Notes: generated from the sequence alone by a model not told the origin. A DNA stretch of 64,000 bases from Maribacter algarum (ex Lu et al. 2025) (nom. illeg.) (GCA_947495915.1 CANMAW010000001.1:310001-374000), one strand, 5' to 3'; positions 18,502 through 27,492 are shown, counted from the stretch's first letter. Program-made: numbers and translations.

Positions 18502-19056
18502 TTACTGCTGTTTTTTAATTGCAACAAAATCACCATTAATATCGAAAAAATTGTTATCGGCATTTTTCAATTTCAATTTTAAGGTGCCTCTCAAACTTGC
18601 TTCATCAATTCCAGAAATTTGAATTTCTCCACTTTTAGCAAAATATGGCAACTCTCCTAAGATCTCAATATCTGCAAAACCAAAAACCCCATCAAAATTA
18701 TCAATAAAGCTGTTTTGACTTTTATTAATATCATAGGTACCTCGTGAAATTTGACCAAAACTATCAGGTTTAGAAATTAAAAATTGCATAGTATGTTTTT
18801 CGCTTTGATCAAGATTATTCAACGACAACTTTAAAATCGAATATCTTTCACCATTAGCCTTAACCTCAGTAATAGTTTCAAAATTCACTATTCCCATCAA
18901 ATTCTGATTTAGAACGCCACTAGTTTGAAATATATATTCGCCTGAAAAAAAATCTTTTCCCGTATTGGAGCCATTAAATTTCGTTCCTGAAATAAAAATT
19001 ATGGGCACGAGAACCCAAAGACTAATTTTGGTAAGTTTTAAAAAGAAACGTGACAT
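18502..19056 (-). CDS. Hypothetical exported protein, 184 aa
   Basis: The first 25 residues contain a hydrophobic segment (ISLWVLVPIIFISG) consistent with a signal peptide or anchor. The remainder is polar and beta-rich: FSGEYIFQTSGVLNQ, YSILKLSLNNLDQ, MQFLISKPDSFGQISRGTYD, ASLRGTLKLKLKN. The pattern resembles a small beta-sandwich or barrel of a secreted protein, but I do not recognise a family. The bases before the ATG are rich in A and C (ACCAAACCGAACC), a leader type also seen at 51180 and 56460. It stands alone. Confidence 0.6.
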   Translation of the reverse strand: MSRFFLKLTKISLWVLVPIIFISGTKFNGSNTGKDFFSGEYIFQTSGVLNQNLMGIVNFETITEVKANGERYSILKLSLNNLDQSEKHTMQFLISKPDSFGQISRGTYDINKSQNSFIDNFDGVFGFADIEILGELPYFAKSGEIQISGIDEASLRGTLKLKLKNADNNFFDINGDFVAIKKQQ

Positions 19057-19140
19057 TTTTGGTTCGGTTTGGTTTAATATTAATTTTCAATACGTTAAGT
19101 AAAAACGTACTCAATTAAGGCTATTCACGTTGGCTCACTC

Positions 19141-19266
19141 TTACTTTGCTACAGAATCAACTGAAACGATTAAGTTTTCATTTATAATTTCATCTGAATC
19201 TTCCATCAGCCCCCCTAAGAATAGCATTAAAACAAAAACTATAAGCATTATAAAGCACTTTTTCAT
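19141..19266 (-). CDS. Possible 41-aa membrane peptide
   Basis: A minus-strand frame from ATG at 19266 encodes MKKCFIMLIVFVLMLFLGGL and then an acidic 21-residue tail. The lysine-rich start and single hydrophobic helix are typical of a real small membrane protein or a short exported peptide. It is followed by the exported protein at 19056 on the same strand with an 84-base gap. No family is recognised. Confidence 0.4.
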   Translation of the reverse strand: MKKCFIMLIVFVLMLFLGGLMEDSDEIINENLIVSVDSVAK

Positions 19267-19621
19267 AGTGTGATAGTTTTATACTTCTTTATTCTTTTTT
19301 AAAAATACTCGCGGGACTTAGTACTCCATTTAAAAAGTAAAGCCAAAATAGTACACATCGTAACTATTTATAAGGCATTATGTACAAATGGTACTATATC
19401 GTGTATAAATTGCAGAGCGAAATTTCAAACAAAAGATATTTTGCTTTTACTAAACCTTAATTATTTGAGGTGAAAATATTGTAGATGTTTCAACTTTTCT
19501 TTTATTAATTTTTAACCAACTGTACTGTAAATCTTTCCATTGATACATCTTTTTTTGAAAAGGCCCTAGATAACCCTATTTTTATTTAACTTTCTCTACA
19601 ATCAAAGAGAAACTAAAAAAA
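19267..19621. other. 355-base leader of the LytTR regulator gene
   Basis: Contains a 7-bp inverted repeat, ATAGTAC (19348-19354) and GTACTAT (19391-19397), each followed within a few bases by ATCGT, so the two halves also look like imperfect direct repeats about 40 bases apart. Right before the start is a TTTCTCT/AGAGAAA hairpin (19591-19612). These could be regulatory sites for the downstream pair. Confidence 0.4.
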
Positions 19622-20356
19622 ATGATTGAAGCGGTTATAGTTGATGATGAAATTAAGGCCTTACAAAGCCTATCGTGGGAACTTACAAATTTCAGTGATG
19701 AAATTACCGTTTCAGCATCTTTTACAGACCCTAATGATGCGCTTCGACATTTAGAAATTAATACTCCCGATTGTCTTTTTTTAGATATTGAAATGCCAAC
19801 TATGGATGGTTTTCAATTTATTCAAAAATTAAAAAATAAAGATTTTCCTGTGGTTATTACAACAGCTTACAATCAATACGCTATAAAGGCCTTAAAGAAT
19901 GAAGCCATTGATTATTTGCTAAAACCTATTGACACAGATGATTTAAGAGACACTCTTACTAAAATAAAAAAATACAATGCCAAACATTTTACGGCTGATC
20001 GTCTTGAAAAATTATTGCTGAATTTTAATTCAAATGCTGTTGATAAAAAAATCACATTCAACACAGATGGAAAATTAGTGTTTTTAGAAAGCAATGAGAT
20101 AATTTACGCAGAGTCAGATGGTAATTATAGTACTATTTATTTAGTAGATGGGCAAAAAATACTACTGACCAAAAAACTCAAAGAAGTTAATGAAATATTG
20201 CCTTCTAGTTCATTTTTTAGAATTCACAACTCCTATATAATCAACTTATCTAAAATTAAAGAATATTTAAAAACTGATGGCTATGTTATTTTAAAACCTA
20301 ACCATAAAATACCAGTATCTAGACAGAAAAAATCCGATTTTCTAGATATGTTATAA
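19622..20356 (+). CDS. LytTR-type response regulator
   Basis: A 244-residue two-component regulator. The receiver domain (1-120) has acidic residues VDDE at 8-10, phospho-acceptor Asp55 in CLFLDIEMPTMDGF and the conserved lysine in IDYLLKPID. The LytTR DNA-binding domain (about 140-244) has IIYAESDGNYSTIYL and FFRIHNSYIINLSKIKEY. Such regulators bind paired direct repeats ahead of target promoters. The cognate histidine kinase gene begins 20 bases downstream, so both are one operon. Targets cannot be read from the sequence; the repeats upstream of its own gene would fit autoregulation. Confidence 0.93.
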   Translation: MIEAVIVDDEIKALQSLSWELTNFSDEITVSASFTDPNDALRHLEINTPDCLFLDIEMPTMDGFQFIQKLKNKDFPVVITTAYNQYAIKALKNEAIDYLLKPIDTDDLRDTLTKIKKYNAKHFTADRLEKLLLNFNSNAVDKKITFNTDGKLVFLESNEIIYAESDGNYSTIYLVDGQKILLTKKLKEVNEILPSSSFFRIHNSYIINLSKIKEYLKTDGYVILKPNHKIPVSRQKKSDFLDML

Positions 20357-20376
20357 ATTCCCCCAACTAATTTCGA

Positions 20377-22344
20377 ATGAAAAATTATAAAACCACCCTT
20401 AATCAGCGTGTAAATATGTCTTTGAGGCATCTTCTGTTTGCGGCTTTTTTGGTTTTTAATTTTCAAGGCTTTTCGCAATCTCCAACAGCAACTGTAAAGC
20501 AAACCATTGATAGTTTGGTTTCTCATAGCCCTCAAGGTTATACTGACATTCATTCTGTTTTAAGAAAGCATCGAAACGATACTATCGTAATGCGATATGT
20601 TGCGAAAACAGCCTTAGAAAATAATTATATAGATGGTCAACTTTACGCCCTTAATGAATTGGGTAGAAAATACCGTAATACAAATCAATATAAAAAAGCA
20701 ATAATATTACACGAGCAAGCGCTTGAAATTGCCACCGAAACCGACAACTTAGAATTTAGAGTTTCGAGTTTAAACAACCTTGGTGTAGTTTACAGAAGAA
20801 CATCTTCTATTCGTGCAGCTATGGATTATAATCAAAAGGCTTTAGAGCTAGCTGAAGCTGTAGAAAACCCATCCATTAGTTTAAAAAGAAGCATCAATAT
20901 CTCGCATAATTGTATCGGCAACCTATATCAAGAATTACGACAGTACGATAAGGCTATTGTACAATTTGAAAAATCTTTATTACTCGAAGCTGAGTTAAAT
21001 AATTTATTAGGTCAAGCTATAAATTATCAAAATGTTGGCGAATGTAAAGAAGAGCTCAATAATCTTGATGAAGCATTAAAAGATTATCAAACTTCTTTAG
21101 AACTTAACAACACTATTAACAACGACACCGGTCGCGTTATTTGTTACAATAGTATTGCTCAAATTTACGTTAAGAAAAACCAACCAACCAAAGCCTTAAC
21201 TTATTTAAATATCGCATTAGAAAAGGCTAAAAAATTAGATGATGATTTTCTCATCGCTCCAGTTTATATCAACTTTGGTTGGGCAAAACTGCTTTTAAAA
21301 GACTATGCCAATGCAGAAAAGAACATGTTAACCGGTCTTCGTTTATCTGAAGCCTCCAACTTACCATATTCTACTACCCAAGCTTCTCGTTTGTTATCAA
21401 AATTATACAAAGAGCAACGCGATTTTGAAAAAGCTTTGCAATACAATGTAAAAGCAGAAACACTTGAAGAAGAGATTTTAAACGTAAACACCATTCGTTA
21501 TGTAAATGACATCATATATCGATATGATTCACAAAAGCAGTCTACCAAGATAGAGGTTTTGGCCAAAGAAAATGAGAATGTAACCCTTGCCTTAAGAAAA
21601 AATAGAACTATTCTATTAATAGCTGGCTTAGCTCTAGCTCTTTTGGCTGGTATCTTCTACATTCTTTATCGTCAATATCAATTAAAGAATGAGAAAAAAG
21701 TTCTAACACTAGAACAGAATATGCTACGTAGTCAAATGAACCCTCACTTTTTATTCAATTCATTAAACTCGATAAAACTCTATATCATTAATAATGAGCA
21801 AAAAAATGCAGTGCATTACCTCAACAAATTTTCGAAATTAGTACGTAAAATTTTAGAAGCTTCATCACTTAGAGAAATTCCTTTGTCTGAAGAGCTAGAA
21901 ACCGCAGAACTATACATGAACATTGAAAATATTCGGTTTTCAAATGAAATTAATTTTCAGATTAATATTGAAGATGGTATTGACCCTCATATTGTTAAAA
22001 TACCATCATTAATTTTGCAACCTTTTTTAGAAAATGCCCTTTGGCACGGACTTTCATCAAAAAACGGAGAGAAAAAAATTCAAGTGGATATTTGCACTTC
22101 ACATGAGCCTGGTTTTATTGATATAATCATTACCGACAACGGTATTGGTCGAGCAGCATCAGAGCGAATTAAGCTAGGCAAGGTCTTAAAACGTAATTCT
22201 GTAGGTATAGACATCACTAAAGACCGACTTCTAAACTTTTCACGAGATTTTCAAAATTCTTTTAATTTAGAAATAATCGATTTGTTTAAAGGTGATGGAG
22301 GTGCAAACGGCACAAAAATCTTACTACACATTCCTACTATTTAG
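20377..22344 (+). CDS. TPR-containing LytS-type sensor histidine kinase
   Basis: A 655-residue protein. It has a signal-like N-terminus; an alternative ATG at 20416 gives MSLRHLLFAAFLVF, a tighter signal. A periplasmic array of tetratricopeptide repeats covers roughly 90-390 (for example YKKAIILHEQALEIA, YDKAIVQFEKSLLLEAELN). One transmembrane helix lies near 412-433, followed by a coiled linker and the His_kinase domain with phospho-acceptor His457 in MNPHFLFNSLNSIK. The C-terminal ATPase domain has LENALWHGLS and ITDNGIGR. It probably senses an extracytoplasmic cue through the TPRs and phosphorylates the adjacent regulator. Its 3' end overlaps the convergent DUF3109 gene by 8 bases. Confidence 0.92.
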   Translation: MKNYKTTLNQRVNMSLRHLLFAAFLVFNFQGFSQSPTATVKQTIDSLVSHSPQGYTDIHSVLRKHRNDTIVMRYVAKTALENNYIDGQLYALNELGRKYRNTNQYKKAIILHEQALEIATETDNLEFRVSSLNNLGVVYRRTSSIRAAMDYNQKALELAEAVENPSISLKRSINISHNCIGNLYQELRQYDKAIVQFEKSLLLEAELNNLLGQAINYQNVGECKEELNNLDEALKDYQTSLELNNTINNDTGRVICYNSIAQIYVKKNQPTKALTYLNIALEKAKKLDDDFLIAPVYINFGWAKLLLKDYANAEKNMLTGLRLSEASNLPYSTTQASRLLSKLYKEQRDFEKALQYNVKAETLEEEILNVNTIRYVNDIIYRYDSQKQSTKIEVLAKENENVTLALRKNRTILLIAGLALALLAGIFYILYRQYQLKNEKKVLTLEQNMLRSQMNPHFLFNSLNSIKLYIINNEQKNAVHYLNKFSKLVRKILEASSLREIPLSEELETAELYMNIENIRFSNEINFQINIEDGIDPHIVKIPSLILQPFLENALWHGLSSKNGEKKIQVDICTSHEPGFIDIIITDNGIGRAASERIKLGKVLKRNSVGIDITKDRLLNFSRDFQNSFNLEIIDLFKGDGGANGTKILLHIPTI

Positions 22345-22906
22345 TATGGTCTTTGGCTATGGTTTCTAATTCATCGTACCAACTTTGACCGAATTTTCGA
22401 ACCAACGCTTCTTTCACAAACTTATAAATCGGCATCTTTAACTCATCTCCTAATGCACAGGCTGGGTCACAAATTTCCCATTTGTGATAATTAACAGCAG
22501 TTAGCTCTGTGTATTCTTTTACCCTAACAGGATACAGGTGGCAAGAAACTGGTTTTTTCCAAGATGTTATTCCTTGATTATAGCCTTCTTCTAAACCACA
22601 CTTGGCCGTATTCGATTCTGAATAAATTACATAGGCACATTCACTGCCATCAATTAATGGTGTTTCCCATTCATCATCGGCTCCCTTTACAAAAGCACCT
22701 TGATTTTCAATAGCGGCAATTCCCTCTGGTCGCAAAAATGGTTTTACATCTGCATATATATCTACTAAAATTTCCGTTTCCTGATCTTCTAATGGTGCGC
22801 CCGCATCACCGTCAACACAACATTGCCCTTTACAGGCATTAAGATTACAGACGAAATCTTTCTCAATAAGTTCTTCAGAAACGATAGTTTTACCAAGCTG
22901 AAACAT
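22337..22906 (-). CDS. DUF3109 family protein
   Basis: A 189-residue cytoplasmic protein matching DUF3109, a family widespread in Bacteroidota. The N-terminal cysteine cluster CNLNACKGQCCVDGDAGAPL and later cysteines (SECAYV, CGLEEGY, PVSCHLYPVRV, WEICDPACALG) are its hallmark and suggest a metal or Fe-S site, as in the related YkgJ-type zinc/iron-chelating proteins. An exact -7 element (TATCTTTG, 22932-22925) lies just ahead of the ATG. Function is unknown. The gene converges on the histidine kinase gene with an 8-base overlap. Confidence 0.85.
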   Translation of the reverse strand: MFQLGKTIVSEELIEKDFVCNLNACKGQCCVDGDAGAPLEDQETEILVDIYADVKPFLRPEGIAAIENQGAFVKGADDEWETPLIDGSECAYVIYSESNTAKCGLEEGYNQGITSWKKPVSCHLYPVRVKEYTELTAVNYHKWEICDPACALGDELKMPIYKFVKEALVRKFGQSWYDELETIAKDHTK

Positions 22907-22924
22907 ACTGTAGTTTTAGGTTTT

Positions 22925-22932
22925 CAAAGATA
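22925..22932 (-). promoter_or_regulatory. -7 promoter element of the DUF3109 gene
   Basis: Minus-strand TATCTTTG matches TAnnTTTG exactly, 18 bases ahead of the ATG at 22906. No convincing -33 TTTG is seen. Confidence 0.55.
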
Positions 22933-22993
22933 GTACTTAAGCCTATGGAATACTATTAATTCTTATCAGTAGGATTAAAACATTGAATAGTCT

Positions 22994-23001
22994 TAAATTT
23001 G
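22994..23001 (+). promoter_or_regulatory. -7 promoter element of the MarC-family gene
   Basis: TAAATTTG matches TAnnTTTG exactly and lies 17 bases before the ATG at 23019. Since it lies inside a longer reading from a TTG at 22983, it argues for the ATG start. Confidence 0.55.
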
Positions 23002-23018
23002 CCGGTAATATAAATACA

Positions 23019-23603
23019 ATGACTTTGAATCTCAATTTTGATTTACGACAAATCGCCACTTCAGGTATGATTCTATTTGCCGTAATTGATATTATTGGTA
23101 GTATTCCAATAATTATTGGCTTACGAAACAAGGTGGGTCATATTCAGTCGGAAAAGGCTTCTATTGTTGCAGCAATTATGATGGTTGCCTTTCTTTTTGT
23201 TGGAGAAGAGATTCTTAATTTAATAGGAATTGACGTCAACTCTTTTGCGGTGGCAGGTTCTTTTATTATTTTCTTTTTAGCGATTGAAATGATACTAGGT
23301 ATTCAATTATACAAAGATGAAGCTCCAGAAACAGCGTCAATCGTACCGTTGGCATTTCCTATGATTGCAGGTGCAGGTACTATGACATCATTACTTTCGT
23401 TACGTGCAGAGTATCATGTTGAAAACATCATTGTTGCTATAATCATTAATATAGTCTTTGTATATCTTGTACTAAAATCGTCACGAAAAATTGAAAAAGT
23501 TCTAGGTACCACCGGAATTAGTATTATACAAAAAGTATTTGGTGTTATTTTACTTGCTATTGCGGTCAAACTATTTGCTGCAAATATTAATCAACTTTTT
23601 TAA
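23019..23603 (+). CDS. MarC family integral membrane protein
   Basis: A 194-residue protein with about six hydrophobic segments and the MarC/UPF0056 signature: FAVIDIIGSIPIIIGL in the first helix, FAVAGSFIIFFLAIEMILG in the middle and VPLAFPMIAGAGTMTSL later. The family was named for a multiple-antibiotic resistance locus, but its transport role is unproven. I chose the ATG at 23019 because the -7 element sits just upstream; a TTG at 22983 would be upstream of the transcription start. A 68-residue membrane protein gene follows after 9 bases. Confidence 0.88.
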   Translation: MTLNLNFDLRQIATSGMILFAVIDIIGSIPIIIGLRNKVGHIQSEKASIVAAIMMVAFLFVGEEILNLIGIDVNSFAVAGSFIIFFLAIEMILGIQLYKDEAPETASIVPLAFPMIAGAGTMTSLLSLRAEYHVENIIVAIIINIVFVYLVLKSSRKIEKVLGTTGISIIQKVFGVILLAIAVKLFAANINQLF

Positions 23604-23612
23604 ATAGATAAA

Positions 23613-23819
23613 ATGAAAAATCCTCTTTATATTATTTTGATTGTTCTTGCCTTAGCATTAATAACCTATAATGTGACGCTGGTCAATTTTGAAAATCCGT
23701 TTGAAGGAGATAGTATTATTGCAATTATCGGAATAGCTGCGTCACTATGTGCTGTAGTATTATTATTGATCTTTTTAACCTCTAAAAAGATTCAAGATAA
23801 ATACAATAATAACGACTAG
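23613..23819 (+). CDS. Small two-helix membrane protein, 68 aa
   Basis: The sequence has two hydrophobic helices (IILIVLALALITYNVTLV and IIAIIGIAASLCAVVLLLIF) joined by an acidic turn (NFENPFEGDS) and a basic, polar tail. The gene starts 9 bases after the MarC-family gene and is probably co-transcribed. Small two-helix proteins of this kind are frequent in Flavobacteriaceae; I do not assign a function. Confidence 0.72.
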   Translation: MKNPLYIILIVLALALITYNVTLVNFENPFEGDSIIAIIGIAASLCAVVLLLIFLTSKKIQDKYNNND

Positions 23820-23856
23820 TCAGTTTCTACTATTTGCATGACCTTCTTTGGCTTCC

Positions 23857-25440
23857 CTAAGATTGATCTAAATTAAGCACCTCTTGAAGCATGGTGTCAG
23901 CTTTGCTTTTTATTTTAGCATGAACATTTGCACCATATAATTGCTCTGCCAAAGCAGCTTTAATATACAATTTTACGCTTTCTTCGAAATCATAAAATCG
24001 AAGTGACAAATTACTCCGAATAGCATAATCAATAAATCGCTCAAATAATATATCATCTACTCTAAAATTAGCGATAAATTCTTCTTCTGTATAATCTGAA
24101 TAGCGTTGACGATCTTCATCAAGGTGTTCAAATGCGAAATACGAAATAAAGCCAACACTCTCCATGCTTTCAACTGCTTCTTCTTCATTGGTACCGATAG
24201 GCACAAAGACATCAGGCACGATACCTCCTCCACCATATACAACCTTTCCTAAAGGCGTTGTAAACTTTAGTGAATCTACCACCTTAATACTGTCCATAGA
24301 AATTAATTCACCGCTATGGTAGCGATCTGTAAAGCGTTGGTAATAGTCTTTATTTCCGTTTTTATACGTCTTTTGAATACTTCTACCAGTTGGGGTGTAA
24401 TATCTAGAAACCGTAAGGCGAACGGCAGACCCATCACCAAGTTCCATTTCACGTTGAACCAAACCTTTGCCAAAAGATCGTCGTCCGACGATTGTACCTA
24501 TATCGTTATCTTGTAAAGCTCCAGCAATAATTTCGCTAGCGGAGGCAGATCTTTCATTGATTAAAACATATACCGCTTTATCTTCAAAACTACCTTTATC
24601 TGTAGCGTATATATTTTTAATATTTCCTTTTTTATTTTTAGTAAAAAGTATCAATTTTCCATCTTTCAGAAACTCATCAGCCATCTGTTCAGCAATACCT
24701 AAATATCCACCTGGGTTATCTCTTAAATCTAATGTCAATTTTTTGGCCCCTTGTTTTTGCAACCTGGTTAGGGCTTGTTTAAATTCTTTAAACGTAGACT
24801 CAGCAAATCGATTTACCTTAATATAGCCCATATCACTGGTAAGCATATAATAAGACTCTACGCTTTTAATGGGTACAATTCCTCGTTTGATATTCACCTT
24901 AAAAGTCCGATCCTCATCCTTTCGATATACCGTCAATGCAACAGAAGTGCCCTTTTTACCTTTAAGTTTTTCAACAATCACATCACTAGGAATTGATTTC
25001 CCAAATAACGTATCGTTATCAGCCATTAAAATACGATCACCCGGCTTAATACCTTTTGCAGCACTTGGCCCTCCTTCAACAGTGCGTATCACTGATATGG
25101 TGTCTTTATATGGATAAAAGTTAATGCCAATACCAACAAAGTCACCTTTCATGTTTTCGGCTACCTCACTCATATCTTGCTTCGGAATATAAACAGAATG
25201 AGGATCTAACTTTTCGAGAATATTATTTACAGTGACATCAACAATACTATCGGTATCAATTTCATCAACGTACTCATAATCGATATAATCAATCAATCGA
25301 TTAAGTTTATCTTTTTTTGAATTGGTGGTAAACAACCTTTCAGGAGAATCATTGAAATTTAATTTGCCCCCTAAGAAAAAACCTAGCGCCAAAGCTGCTG
25401 CTAACACTGTTGGCCATAAGTAGTTTTTTTTCTTTTGCAT
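23857..25440 (-). CDS. S41 family C-terminal processing peptidase
   Basis: A 527-residue protease with an N-terminal membrane anchor or signal (about 8-24). A PDZ domain spans about 90-175 (GIGINFYPYKDTISVIRTVE, GIKPGDRILMAD). The peptidase core has LRDNPGGYL and the catalytic Ser300 and Lys325 in SASASEIIAGALQD and RSFGKGLVQ, the Ser-Lys dyad of CtpA/Prc. It cleaves C-terminal tails of periplasmic or envelope proteins. A C-terminal helical extension of about 120 residues follows. The start lies 15 bases after the stop of the dCMP deaminase gene, so the two are probably co-transcribed. Confidence 0.93.
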   Translation of the reverse strand: MQKKKNYLWPTVLAAALALGFFLGGKLNFNDSPERLFTTNSKKDKLNRLIDYIDYEYVDEIDTDSIVDVTVNNILEKLDPHSVYIPKQDMSEVAENMKGDFVGIGINFYPYKDTISVIRTVEGGPSAAKGIKPGDRILMADNDTLFGKSIPSDVIVEKLKGKKGTSVALTVYRKDEDRTFKVNIKRGIVPIKSVESYYMLTSDMGYIKVNRFAESTFKEFKQALTRLQKQGAKKLTLDLRDNPGGYLGIAEQMADEFLKDGKLILFTKNKKGNIKNIYATDKGSFEDKAVYVLINERSASASEIIAGALQDNDIGTIVGRRSFGKGLVQREMELGDGSAVRLTVSRYYTPTGRSIQKTYKNGNKDYYQRFTDRYHSGELISMDSIKVVDSLKFTTPLGKVVYGGGGIVPDVFVPIGTNEEEAVESMESVGFISYFAFEHLDEDRQRYSDYTEEEFIANFRVDDILFERFIDYAIRSNLSLRFYDFEESVKLYIKAALAEQLYGANVHAKIKSKADTMLQEVLNLDQS

Positions 25441-25455
25441 TTTAAAGGCGACTTA

Positions 25456-25890
25456 TTATGAGGTTTCGATTTCGGGTAAATGACATAATTCAACTCCAGC
25501 TTTAGCTAAAAACGTTAAGCCAGAGTCGTCTTTATAGCCTACATGATACACAACGCGTTTTATACCCGCTTGGTGTATTAGCTTGCTACATTCTCGACAC
25601 GGAGACAAGGTGATATAGAGAGTTGCCCCCTGACAAGACTGGGTTGAAGCTGCTACCTTAAGGATAGCGTTGGCCTCTGCATGCAAAACATACCATTTGG
25701 TATAACCTTCATCATCTTCGCAAAAATTTTCAAATCCTGTAGGGGTGCCATTATACCCGTCAGAGATGATCATTCTATCTTTAACAATAATTGCACCAAC
25801 TTGCTTACGCTCACAATACGAGAGTTTCCCCCATTCTTGCGCCATTCTTAAATACGCTCTATCGTATTTGGCCTGTTTCGACTTCTTCAT
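25456..25890 (-). CDS. Deoxycytidylate (dCMP) deaminase
   Basis: A 144-residue zinc enzyme of the cytidine/deoxycytidylate deaminase fold that converts dCMP to dUMP for thymidylate synthesis. The catalytic motif is His70-Ala-Glu72 in VLHAEANAIL with zinc cysteines 98 and 101 in LSPCRECSKL. The N-terminal RAYLRMAQEWGKLSYCERKQ is typical of dCMP deaminase and ComEB. Upstream, TATCTTAG (25921-25914) is a one-mismatch -7 element. The S41 protease gene follows closely. Confidence 0.9.
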   Translation of the reverse strand: MKKSKQAKYDRAYLRMAQEWGKLSYCERKQVGAIIVKDRMIISDGYNGTPTGFENFCEDDEGYTKWYVLHAEANAILKVAASTQSCQGATLYITLSPCRECSKLIHQAGIKRVVYHVGYKDDSGLTFLAKAGVELCHLPEIETS

Positions 25891-25971
25891 ATATCCTTCT
25901 GGAAATAAATAAACTAAGATACCTGCTTTGTTAACGCCTTACAACACTATAAGGTAATTTTTAACAATCCA

Positions 25972-26559
25972 CTAATCTGGATAGGTCTCCATCAACATGG
26001 GTATGGTAATTATTAAGATTAGAATAGACCCCATAACTATAACTAAAGAAGATTTAATTTTTAGTAGTGTAGTAAGCAAATAGGTTAGCCCTAAAACCGT
26101 TAATACAATAATAACCTGCGACACTTCAATACCCGTTGCAAAGCCCAATAATGGCATAATCTTTTCTTCCTGCTCTGCCATTAACATGTTGAAATAATTG
26201 CTAAAACCAAAACCATGAACCAAACCAAAAAAAGCAGTTGCAATAATATGCAGCAAAATGCTTTTATGTTGGGGCTCTGATTTCACATAAATTAAATTAA
26301 ACACTGCAGTTGCAAAAATGGTTACAGGAATTAAAAACTCAATTAAACTAACATCAATTATGGCAATTTTATATACGGATAAAAAAAGCGAAATACAGTG
26401 CGTTATTGTGAAAACCGTTGCCAATAAAACCACCTTTTTCCATTTATCAAATCCGAATGGTAAGGCCAATGCAGCCAAAAACAAAATATGATCATAGGCT
26501 GAAAAATCAAGAACATGATTTAACCCTAATTCTATATAAAAAATAAAATCTTGCATCAA
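25972..26559 (-). CDS. HupE/UreJ family membrane protein
   Basis: A 195-residue protein with about six hydrophobic segments. Family markers are GLNHVLDFSAYDHILFLAAL near the N-terminus, a histidine-bearing helix TVFTITHCISLFLSV, and FFGLVHGFGFSNYF. HupE and UreJ proteins are nickel- or cobalt-related permeases in hydrogenase and urease clusters, but the Bacteroidota relatives occur without such clusters, as here, so the substrate is uncertain. It is 31 bases downstream of the TerB-DnaJ gene on the same strand, probably one unit. Confidence 0.85.
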   Translation of the reverse strand: MMQDFIFYIELGLNHVLDFSAYDHILFLAALALPFGFDKWKKVVLLATVFTITHCISLFLSVYKIAIIDVSLIEFLIPVTIFATAVFNLIYVKSEPQHKSILLHIIATAFFGLVHGFGFSNYFNMLMAEQEEKIMPLLGFATGIEVSQVIIVLTVLGLTYLLTTLLKIKSSLVIVMGSILILIITIPMLMETYPD

Positions 26560-26590
26560 TTAATTCAACTTTTAAACAACTTGGTTATGT

Positions 26591-27334
26591 TCAAATTCCT
26601 CTTTCTTTTTGAATTGTTTCGTAGGCTTTCTGCACTTCTTTAAACTTTTCTTCAGCACCTTTTTTTATAGCTTCATTTTCAGTATTCACACGATCTGGAT
26701 GATACTTTTTAGCCATGTTTCTATAAGCCTTCTTAATTTGATCATCAGTAGCTGTTCGTTCTATTTCTAAAATTTTGTAAGCGGTATCAGCTGATTTTAC
26801 AAACATGGCCTTAATACTTTCAAAATCACGAAATGCAACTTTAAGGTATCTTGATATTTCTTCTATCTTATTAACTTCTGAAGTACTTACAGATCCGTCT
26901 GCTTGCGCAATTCCGAACAGAAAGTGAAGTAGCTGAAGACGTACTTCATATCGCGTTCGTTGATTTAGAAAAACACAAATTCGTTGTGCAGAAATTTCTC
27001 GTTTCTTATTGACCTCATTGAAAGTTCTAAAAATGGCATTAGATCTTTCTTTACCATAGGTCTGCACAAAATACTGCCGTACATAATCCATCTCTGACTG
27101 ACTTACCTTACCGTCTGCTTTAATTACAATTGAGCAGAGCGAAAGTAGGTTTAATTCAAAATCAGCTGGAGATACTTTTTGACGTGTCATATCACTGAAA
27201 ACGGTTCGTGGTCCTCGAGAACCTCCACCAGAATCAGCCATATTATCAATAAAACTTCCAATCAAAAAACCAAATATTGCACCGGGGTATCGAAATAAAT
27301 AAAAACCCCCAATTGCGGCAATCCATTTAAACAT
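26591..27334 (-). CDS. TerB-like and DnaJ domain protein (DjlA-like)
   Basis: A 247-residue protein with a glycine-rich hydrophobic N-terminus ([20 protein letters not shown]) probably in the membrane. A TerB-like helical domain follows (about 50-165), with paired acidic motifs [14 protein letters not shown] and [14 protein letters not shown]. The C-terminal J-domain (about 180-247) has the HPD motif in KKYHPDRVN. The order matches DjlA, a membrane-bound DnaJ-type cochaperone that stimulates DnaK, although DjlA is usually somewhat longer. An exact -7 element is just upstream. Confidence 0.88.
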   Translation of the reverse strand: MFKWIAAIGGFYLFRYPGAIFGFLIGSFIDNMADSGGGSRGPRTVFSDMTRQKVSPADFELNLLSLCSIVIKADGKVSQSEMDYVRQYFVQTYGKERSNAIFRTFNEVNKKREISAQRICVFLNQRTRYEVRLQLLHFLFGIAQADGSVSTSEVNKIEEISRYLKVAFRDFESIKAMFVKSADTAYKILEIERTATDDQIKKAYRNMAKKYHPDRVNTENEAIKKGAEEKFKEVQKAYETIQKERGI

Positions 27335-27350
27335 GGTATTTTCTTTTTGC

Positions 27351-27358
27351 CAAAGATA
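27351..27358 (-). promoter_or_regulatory. -7 promoter element of the DjlA-like gene
   Basis: Minus-strand TATCTTTG is an exact TAnnTTTG match, 16 bases ahead of the ATG at 27334. Confidence 0.55.
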
Positions 27359-27458
27359 TTAAAAGGTATTCTAGTATTTAGAAACTAAATGTCTTAAAGA
27401 TTTTGGCACTTCTAATAATGAAAAGTTAAGGTCTATCAAAGAAATACGACAAAACCCG

Positions 27459-27466
27459 TATCTTTG
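27459..27466 (+). promoter_or_regulatory. -7 promoter element of the bacilliredoxin gene
   Basis: TATCTTTG matches TAnnTTTG exactly, 26 bases before the ATG at 27493. No -33 TTTG is seen at the expected distance. Confidence 0.55.
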
Positions 27467-27492
27467 ATTTTTGAATTAAAAACATATAACAT

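Noticed and set aside
22983-23018. Upstream TTG start for the MarC-family gene
   Set aside because: The exact -7 element at 22994-23001 lies downstream of it, and the ATG at 23019 gives the usual family start.
24316-25117. Several plus-strand frames across the S41 protease gene
   Set aside because: All fall within the catalytic and PDZ coding regions of the minus-strand gene; none has a recognisable product.
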